Assembly (NCBI GenBank): GCA_002392915.1
Contig: DGHQ01000009.1
Span: 1-6,509 of the forward strand
Source: Bacteroidales bacterium UBA3844
GTDB taxonomy: Bacteria; Bacteroidota; Bacteroidia; Bacteroidales; Paludibacteraceae
Length of the DNA stretch: 6,509 nt
Reading direction: 5' to 3'
Shown: positions 1 to 4,386 of the stretch, piece by piece
How the letters are laid out: every line of letters starts with the position of its first letter
How positions within the stretch are numbered: position 1 is the stretch's first letter
Translations under genes and position numbers: made by a program
Notes under the pieces: generated by a model
Told to the model about the DNA's origin: nothing
Databases searched by the model: none
Seen by the model: the letters and a program-made list of their open reading frames with translations, nothing else

Positions 1-439
1 TGTTTCCGTTTTTATCAAACTCATAGTCCTGAGTATGAATATTCTTCGCCAATGCCTCGTCCACATCGGCAATTGTTCCGTCCACATTATACTGCTTTGT
101 CTCCACCGATGCGAGCTGCATTGGGTTGTCAGTGCTGTAGTTGTAGCTGAACTCATGTCCTGCCGAAAGTGTGCCGGCAAACTGCAAGTTGGTCTGAGTC
201 ATCGTCATCTTCTTGCTCGTGATGTTGTAGAGGTTGTCGTAACCCATCTCAAGATGATAATTGGCAGATTTATTATCACTTCCTACAAATTTTCCAGTTG
301 CGTCAATCAATCTGTACCAATCGTCGTAAGTGTTGATATGATGATGGATCCGCTCGTGCTTACGCACTCGCGGAAGTGGGTGGGGCAAGGGCGTTCCGCC
401 CTTTGCAATCCTCGTATTATCATATAAACCATCTATCAT
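1..439 (-). CDS. Third Rhs fragment (orphan tip), 3' end outside the window
   Basis: From about 349 down to 1 the minus strand encodes Rhs shell sequence matching the large Rhs gene at 5580-5232. Shared words include TYDDW, LEMGYDNLYNITSKK, FAGTLSAGHEFSYNY and NPMQLASVETKQYNVDG. The DNA is identical for about 122 bp (132-253), with diverged patches on both sides. Homology stops at 349/350, where hairpin A of repeat R1 begins, so this is a displaced 3' piece and not a complete gene. The frame stays open through the repeat to ATG at 439, and further to ATG at 541 before an upstream TGA. Neither ATG has a clear ribosome binding site, so the start given here (439) is nominal. The reading frame leaves the window at base 1, so its toxin tip cannot be seen. 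Homology to Rhs is secure. Expression is doubtful, and it may be a silent orphan tip or a pseudogene. Confidence 0.75.
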   Translation of the reverse strand, partial: MIDGLYDNTRIAKGGTPLPHPLPRVRKHERIHHHINTYDDWYRLIDATGKFVGSDNKSANYHLEMGYDNLYNITSKKMTMTQTNLQFAGTLSAGHEFSYNYSTDNPMQLASVETKQYNVDGTIADVDEALAKNIHTQDYEFDKNGN

Positions 440-474
440 GCTATAATCTTGACATCTGCAAAGATAATTATTTT
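350..474. repeat. Structured intergenic repeat, copy R1
   Basis: Copy of the intergenic repeat found four times in this window. On the + strand it starts with hairpin A at 350-373 (arms CCGCTCGTGC and GCACTCGCGG around TTAC), then hairpin B at 387-403 (stem AAGGGCG, loop TTC, stem CGCCCTT). It ends at an imperfect version of the AAAGATAATTATCTTT palindrome at 460-474. The middle (about 412-455) is unlike the other copies and lacks their hairpin C. It directly abuts the breakpoint of the third Rhs fragment. No transposase or other protein is encoded in it. Confidence 0.8.
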
Positions 475-499
475 CCAGTTTGGTATTGCCATTTTTTCC

Positions 500-516
500 A
501 AGGGTCGTAGACCCTT
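500..516. repeat. Small inverted repeat with GGTCGTAGACC core
   Basis: Perfect 7-bp stem AAGGGTC / GACCCTT with loop GTA. Its 11-base core GGTCGTAGACC is nearly repeated at 552-562 as GGTCGAAGACC inside the next hairpin. It lacks the downstream T-run of an intrinsic terminator on either strand: the T6 tract at 492-497 precedes it on the + strand and reads as an A-run after it on the minus strand. Confidence 0.5.
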
Positions 517-537
517 TATCTCCGACAATAGCCGATT

Positions 538-574
538 CCATAATGGTTGAGGTCGAAGACCTGAATCATTATGG
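538..574. repeat. Long near-perfect inverted repeat
   Basis: A 37-base inverted repeat with two 17-base arms. The outer arms CCATAATG / CATTATGG and inner arms AGGTC / GACCT are perfect. The joining segment has one G-T pair, two T-A pairs and one G-G mismatch, and the loop is GAA. It lies between repeats R1 and R2 in a stretch with no supported gene. No T-run follows on either strand, so it is not a standard terminator. Function is unknown; a protein-binding site or the remnant of a mobile element are options. Confidence 0.55.
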
Positions 575-576
575 TG

Positions 577-614
577 TCGGTTTATTCGATTTCCGATTTC
601 GGTTTATTCGATTT
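577..614. repeat. Short tandem direct repeat, 22-bp period
   Basis: TCGGTTTATTCGATTT occurs at 577-592 and again at 599-614, giving a 22-bp period with just under two full copies. A short palindrome, CCGATTTCGG (593-602), spans the junction. It lies directly upstream (on the + strand) of repeat R2. No function is suggested by the sequence. Confidence 0.6.
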
Positions 615-634
615 TTGTGTCGGGGGCATTGATT

Positions 635-752
635 TTCTCGCTCGCCTTACGGCTCGCTCGAAGGGGACTGGGGCAAGGGCGTTCCGCCCTTTGGAATCCT
701 CATTTCCTGGACTCAACCATCTGGGATTACCAGAATTTATAAAGATCGATTT
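635..752. repeat. Structured intergenic repeat, copy R2
   Basis: Second copy of the repeat. Hairpin A (635-662) is the long variant: arms TTCTCGCTCGCC and GGCTCGCTCGAA around TTAC, pairing except for two 2x2 internal mismatches. Hairpin B is at 675-691, identical to the other copies. Hairpin C is at 720-734 (TCTGG, loop GATTA, CCAGA), followed by the conserved stretch CAGAATTTATAAAGATCG (731-748). The terminal AAAGATAATTATCTTT palindrome of R3 and R4 is absent. It lies between the immunity gene ending at 810 and the third Rhs fragment. Short reading frames through it in several frames are by-products of the repeat. Confidence 0.8.
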
Positions 753-809
753 GATTGTCTCAAAACCTACTATGGAAACGCTTATCTTCACTCATAATAC
801 AGTTCTCAT

Positions 810-1352
810 TTATTTTAAATCAGCAGAGAGTAGGTTTTTATAAATAATGTTCCACTTGCCTTCTTCCTTCCTTATAAAATATTCATATTCATAACACCTA
901 AAAGCTGAAAATAATTGCACCAGACAATAAGACATAGAATCAGAACATTGATATATGTCATGCATTTTTATTAAAAGTGTATTCGAATTTTTACACTTAA
1001 TTCTATCATGATACATGTCGGACCATTTTTCTTCTTTTGATGTCTCCCTATATCTCAATTTATATTTAGTACTTTGAACTGAAATTGTATCATAAATATC
1101 ACATCCTAGCATGTCTTTTATAAATTGATCATGCAGTTTCCAATCTTCAAAAGATGGTTTTTTATGAACCCTTATGGCAGTCGGTCGTTTCCAAACATAA
1201 ATCTTTTTTGCACAATCTGCAAAATAATTAAATGTATCATCCTTAAATAAATCTTCTGTTAATACAGGAATAACCGTTTCATCTTTTCCAAAAGTACTAA
1301 TAGAAATAAAGGAAATAAAGAAAAAGGTTAGTATTGACTTTATTTGCTCCAT
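810..1352 (-). CDS. Putative exported immunity protein for the second metallopeptidase tip
   Basis: A 180-residue protein with no family I can name. Residues 1-22 form a typical signal peptide (charged start MEQIK, then hydrophobic SILTFFFISFISIS, small residues before the mature KDET), so the product should reach the periplasm or outer surface. The mature part has six cysteines, an even number compatible with disulfides, and ends FIRKEEGKWNIIYKNLL. Its ATG at 1352 lies inside the end of the upstream toxin tip (13-nt overlap), the arrangement expected for a toxin/immunity pair and for translational coupling. The C-terminal 45 residues resemble weakly those of the protein at 3271-3732 (Y..C/S.....C....F....C..Y....F....G), suggesting diverged paralogues. 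The immunity role is inferred from position, size and export signal. It could also be a secreted accessory protein. Confidence 0.7.
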   Translation of the reverse strand: MEQIKSILTFFFISFISISTFGKDETVIPVLTEDLFKDDTFNYFADCAKKIYVWKRPTAIRVHKKPSFEDWKLHDQFIKDMLGCDIYDTISVQSTKYKLRYRETSKEEKWSDMYHDRIKCKNSNTLLIKMHDIYQCSDSMSYCLVQLFSAFRCYEYEYFIRKEEGKWNIIYKNLLSADLK

Positions 1353-2020
1353 TTTATACCTAATCTATTTAAAGTTTTTTTAACGTGTTTTGCTGTTTCA
1401 ACTTGTTCTTTATATCTACGTCTATCCATGGTAGGCTTATTTGTACCACTTTCATAAACCGTACAACCAAAACCCAATAGAGTTAAATCATCCCCTCTAT
1501 GTCCAGTTCTAGATTGTCCCTGTTTTCCTGGTCGATGTGGCGTTCCATCAGATCTTAGATCTGGCACTACTTTATTACCTTCTAAATGAGTCTGTCCAGT
1601 AAGTTCCCCATTAGTAATATAATCTCCATAATGTGCATATTCATGTAAAATATCCATTACCATTAGGAAAGAAGACATAGCAGACGTCTTAAAGTCTTTA
1701 TCTCCCACCGTTGTAAAGCCACTTGAATGTTGAGATGCCGCATAATACTTTACAGCGTCAACATTAACAAAAATAACATCATTGCAAGTTTGAGTGGCTC
1801 CAGATGTAAACCTTATTGAAGGTCCCTTATCTTTTGAAAAATCCTCTAGAATTTGTTTATCGTTACAACCTGTAACATCACGAATAATTCCAATCAGTTC
1901 TTTATCAAGGATTCCATTTTCATCATACAAAACTTTACTTATATCATCTATTAAATTCGTAAAACAATCAACTTCATCCTTTGTTAATCCCCAGTGTTCT
2001 GCATCTTCGACATTAACTGA
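1340..2020 (-). other. Toxin tip domain 2 (metallopeptidase-like)
   Basis: Variable C-terminal region after the DPDG signature, 227 codons including the stop. HEYAH matches the HExxH zinc metallopeptidase signature (two His ligands, Glu base). A candidate third ligand is the Asp of HYGD or the His of TGHRGDD, both also conserved in tip 1. Base composition is more AT-rich than the Rhs core, as usual for exchangeable tips. Substrate unknown. Confidence 0.75.
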
Positions 2021-2740
2021 AAATCTTCCGTCCGGATCCACCATCACCACCGGATTTCCCATACAATAATTGTACGGGCTCATTCCAGCATATTTCTCCC
2101 ACATCGGATCCACACTCAGCCACATTGCTCCCGTAGGATCCAAGTATCTTGCTCCGTAATAGTACAAACCAGTCTCGTTGTCCAACTCTTTAGCATTGAA
2201 CAAGAAATTAGTAGAGAATTGGGAATTACGCTCCTCTACAAAGACTTCGCCGTATGGAATGTATTCGATGTGCTGGGCGATATTGCCGTCGGCATCAGTG
2301 ACGTAAGATGTAGAACCAAGATGGTCTGGATGATAGAAGAAGATAAGCTTTTCTTCCTCCTCTGAGTCCATTGTGGAATCTTTCTCTGTCTCTGTTTGGT
2401 TGTTACCGTTATAACGGTAACCCAATTCCTCGAACCTTGCTCCAATTTTATCTTTCTGGAAATCAGAAATCTTCTTGCCTCCTGCCTGCTCCACTCTTCT
2501 CGGATCAGCACCGAATCCATCTTCATTACCAAGCTTCGAAGCTATTCTTTGCGAAGCTGCGTAGATATGCTTTGTGTAAGCTCCACCATTCGACACTACG
2601 AAGTATGGGCTGACATAGGCTATGAATTTAGTTACTGCATCATTTCCACCAACCTTCTTTCCATTAACATGAACCATTTCTGTCTCGCTTGTCAACTTCA
2701 CTGTTCTTTCGCCAGCTGCATCATAGAAATAGCATGACAC
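1340..2740 (-). CDS. Orphan Rhs fragment with HExxH metallopeptidase-like toxin tip
   Basis: A 466-residue frame from GTG 2740. Residues 1-240 are Rhs core nearly the same as in the long gene, including HPDHLGSTSYVTD (137-149), YYGARYLDPTG (194-204) and the core-ending signature P-x4-DPxG (230-238, DPDG). Residues 241-466 are a different tip from the long gene at DNA level but the same family: GPSI.FTS (306-313), HEYAH zinc-binding/catalytic motif (366-370, bases 1631-1645), then GDYITNG and TGHRGDD (412-418). Rhs homology continues upstream in frame to 2797, where a TAA at 2812-2810 inside repeat R3 closes the frame. There is no ATG between, so GTG 2740 is the only early candidate, with poor ribosome-binding context. 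It is therefore probably a silent orphan tip, unless expressed after recombination into the long gene. The partner gene overlaps its last 13 nt. Confidence 0.85.
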   Translation of the reverse strand: MSCYFYDAAGERTVKLTSETEMVHVNGKKVGGNDAVTKFIAYVSPYFVVSNGGAYTKHIYAASQRIASKLGNEDGFGADPRRVEQAGGKKISDFQKDKIGARFEELGYRYNGNNQTETEKDSTMDSEEEEKLIFFYHPDHLGSTSYVTDADGNIAQHIEYIPYGEVFVEERNSQFSTNFLFNAKELDNETGLYYYGARYLDPTGAMWLSVDPMWEKYAGMSPYNYCMGNPVVMVDPDGRFSVNVEDAEHWGLTKDEVDCFTNLIDDISKVLYDENGILDKELIGIIRDVTGCNDKQILEDFSKDKGPSIRFTSGATQTCNDVIFVNVDAVKYYAASQHSSGFTTVGDKDFKTSAMSSFLMVMDILHEYAHYGDYITNGELTGQTHLEGNKVVPDLRSDGTPHRPGKQGQSRTGHRGDDLTLLGFGCTVYESGTNKPTMDRRRYKEQVETAKHVKKTLNRLGIKWSK

Positions 2741-2797
2741 GCTTCCGTTGTTGTTGACGGCAAGTAGGCGGTTCTCCTCATCCCATAGGAAGGATTT
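2055..2797. repeat. Rhs core block duplicated at about 4420-5163
   Basis: DNA from about 2055 to 2797 repeats about 4420-5163 of the long Rhs gene in the same orientation. The last 120 bases differ at only a few positions, and both copies share the words around CCGGATTTCCCAT at the tip boundary. Identity is patchy: a diverged segment at roughly 2400-2490 (4745-4850 in the long gene) sits between well-conserved flanks. The block is the homology arm through which tip 2 could recombine onto the long gene. Confidence 0.85.
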
Positions 2798-2954
2798 TTC
2801 TCGCTCGCCTTACGGCTCGCTCGAAGGGGATGGGGGCAAGGGCGTTCCGCCCTTTGCAATTCCTCTTTTCCTGAACTCAGCTTCTGGATATTCAGAAATT
2901 ATAAAGATCGCTTTTCAAATCATTGATTTGATGCTTGCAAAGATAATTATCTTT
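2798..2954. repeat. Structured intergenic repeat, copy R3
   Basis: Most complete copy. Hairpin A, long variant, at 2798-2825. Hairpin B at 2838-2854. Hairpin C at 2882-2897 (TTCTG, loop GATATT, CAGAA). Conserved stretch ending ATAAAGATCG at 2910. Perfect 16-bp palindrome AAAGATAATTATCTTT at 2939-2954. Its first base follows directly on the last base of Rhs homology (2797), and it puts a TAA in frame upstream of the orphan Rhs fragment. R3, R4 and R5 form a head-to-tail run with start spacings of 188 and 177 bp. Confidence 0.85.
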
Positions 2955-2985
2955 TGGAAATCATCTTCTTTTTTTCATTTTCTTT

Positions 2986-3127
2986 CCGCTCGTGCTTACG
3001 CACTCGCGGAAGATGTGGGGGCAAGGGCGTTCCGCCCTTTGGAAATCCTCATTTCCATGAACTCAACTTCTGGTATATTCAGAATTTATAAAGATCGCTT
3101 TGGGTGTTTGCAAAGATAATTATCTTT
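2986..3127. repeat. Structured intergenic repeat, copy R4
   Basis: Hairpin A, short variant, at 2986-3009 (extended by TT/AA outside). Hairpin B at 3023-3039. Hairpin C at 3068-3084 (TTCTG, loop of 7, CAGAA). CAGAATTTATAAAGATCG at 3080-3097. Perfect palindrome AAAGATAATTATCTTT at 3112-3127. R3 and R4 are read in different frames by the one long + strand frame that crosses both, which argues that the repeat is not protein-coding. Confidence 0.85.
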
Positions 3128-3162
3128 TTCAAATTATCTTTTCGCTATGTTTCCTTTCTTTT

Positions 3163-3186
3163 CCGCTCGTGCTTACGCACTCGCGG
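3163..3186. repeat. Solo hairpin A of the repeat, copy R5
   Basis: Hairpin A, short variant, identical to those of R1 and R4, but not followed by hairpins B or C. It is the copy closest to the immunity gene ending at 3271 and marks the right end of the R3-R4-R5 run. The remaining bases 3187-3270 are AT-rich, and I see no gene, clear terminator or promoter in them. Confidence 0.75.
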
Positions 3187-3270
3187 AAGGAGAGAAACAA
3201 AATTTTTTTCGTTTGAAAGAGTTTCTACTCAATGTGAGGAGACTTTCATTCATTACATTATGATTTTTTA

Positions 3271-3732
3271 TCAGACCTTTAAGTATTTATAAATACAAGA
3301 CATATTTAAATCACCATTTCTGTCATCAAAAAGAAATAAAACATATAACATATAATGACGACACGAAAAAGTTAAAATAGCCATGCACAAACTAGAATAT
3401 TCCGATATTTTATACACATCCCCAAACCACAACTCGGATTTTGAACATGAATCTGATGACATTTCTGTTATAGAATAATTATACAGATTAAGTGTGCAAT
3501 TATTTAAATCGCATTCTATCGTATCATTACAGCATTCGTTTTCTTCCTTAATTCGGTGTTCTACTAATCCATTACAAATTTTTGCTGAATATGGATAGAC
3601 AAAAAAATTATTAATTCCTTCAACATCAATTGAATCTTGTATATATACTGTAATTTTATCAGCATATTCGCAAAAATTTCTTCCACATAAAGAAACTGGG
3701 AGAAACATAAATAAAAAAACACACAATCTCAT
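3271..3732 (-). CDS. Putative exported immunity protein for the long Rhs toxin
   Basis: A 153-residue protein I do not recognise by family. MRLCVFLFMFLPVSLCG is a short hydrophobic signal peptide, so export is likely. The cysteine at residue 16 is not in a canonical lipobox (Leu precedes it), so a lipoprotein is possible but not supported. The mature part has ten cysteines, high for its size and in keeping with an oxidising compartment, and ends IYKYLKV. The ATG lies 3 nt after the toxin stop codon, so the pair is co-transcribed and probably translationally coupled. Composition is clearly AT-richer than the Rhs core. The last 45 residues share a spaced C/F/C/Y/F/G pattern with the partner at 810-1352. 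An immunity function is inferred from gene order, size and export. A metallopeptidase acting in the periplasm would need an exported inhibitor. Confidence 0.75.
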   Translation of the reverse strand: MRLCVFLFMFLPVSLCGRNFCEYADKITVYIQDSIDVEGINNFFVYPYSAKICNGLVEHRIKEENECCNDTIECDLNNCTLNLYNYSITEMSSDSCSKSELWFGDVYKISEYSSLCMAILTFSCRHYMLYVLFLFDDRNGDLNMSCIYKYLKV

Positions 3733-3735
3733 ACC

Positions 3736-4386
3736 TTATTTAACATTTAGAATTTTCAGAATAGCATTGTTTTTTAAATATGGCGACGAATTAGGGATAA
3801 TTATGTTAAATTCACCAGAATTATTTATGGAAACATCTGCTTTAAAACCTAATTTTGTTACATCAATACCTCTATGACCAGTTTTGGCTCTTTTCCACTC
3901 TTGTTTACCTTCTCGTATACTTTTTGTACTGCCATAATCAACATCACAATCATCATTCATACCATCAGATTTTTGACCTGAATTCATTCCCCCATTTGTT
4001 CTTTGATCTCCTATATGTCCATACTCATGAAAAATAAACATTGCGACGGCCATTACATTTCTAGAAAGCATTTTACATTTAGCTTTATCATCTATATCAG
4101 AAGCATTTGTACTTGCCAACCATTTTATTGCATCTGCACAAATTGTTATAGTTTCATTATTACCTTCAGCTAACCAAGTTGATGTTATTGCGATTGTTGG
4201 GCCATCTCCGTATTTAAAATCCTTTTTGATTTGGTCAACACTAACACCCGTAGTTTTGTTTATCACATCTAAAACCTGCTGATTTAGTAATTTGTCAGCA
4301 TTTTTAACAATAGATTCAAATCTTTCTAATTCACTTCTTTCCAAATTAAAATTATTCAATTCTTCATCAGAATATTGTTTAACCTT
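3736..4386 (-). other. Toxin tip domain 1 (metallopeptidase-like)
   Basis: Variable 216-residue C-terminal region after DPTGMF. It aligns along its whole length with tip 2: a helical, charged start (L.R.ELE.F / L.K.EV..F), TG....QI..DF....GP.I..TS, then HEYxHxGDxxTNG and TGHRGxDxTxLGF. Conservation of these two motif blocks between otherwise diverged tips marks the likely active site. Substrate unknown. Confidence 0.75.

Noticed and set aside
387..403. Hairpin B as a rho-independent terminator
   Set aside because: The stem is strong, but no run of T follows on either strand in any copy.
35..427. + strand open frame opposite the third Rhs fragment
   Set aside because: It is the antisense of conserved Rhs sequence; the same antisense frame appears at 5347-5730, as expected from homologous DNA.
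430..456. Sigma-70-like TTGACA and TATAAT words on the + strand
   Set aside because: They are in the wrong order (TATAAT before TTGACA), and Bacteroidota promoters use a different consensus.
571..843. + strand open frame through repeat R2, and the minus-strand frame at 582-791
   Set aside because: Both are translations of the repeat. The + frame also runs into the immunity gene on the opposite strand, and there are no protein features.
2748..3119. Long + strand open frame (123 codons) across repeats R3 and R4
   Set aside because: The two repeat copies are read in different frames within it, so the protein is not conserved between copies, and its start overlaps Rhs coding sequence on the other strand.
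2797..3186. CRISPR-like array
   Set aside because: Repeats are about 140-155 bp with internal hairpins, spaced irregularly, with a partial last unit; there are no short regular spacers and no cas genes.
3104..3292. Small + strand frame of 62 codons
   Set aside because: It covers the end of R4, solo hairpin R5 and AT-rich spacer, with no ribosome binding site or protein features.
3271..3732. Lipoprotein signal at Cys16
   Set aside because: The residue before the cysteine is Leu, not the small residue of a lipobox, so only a general signal peptide is supported.
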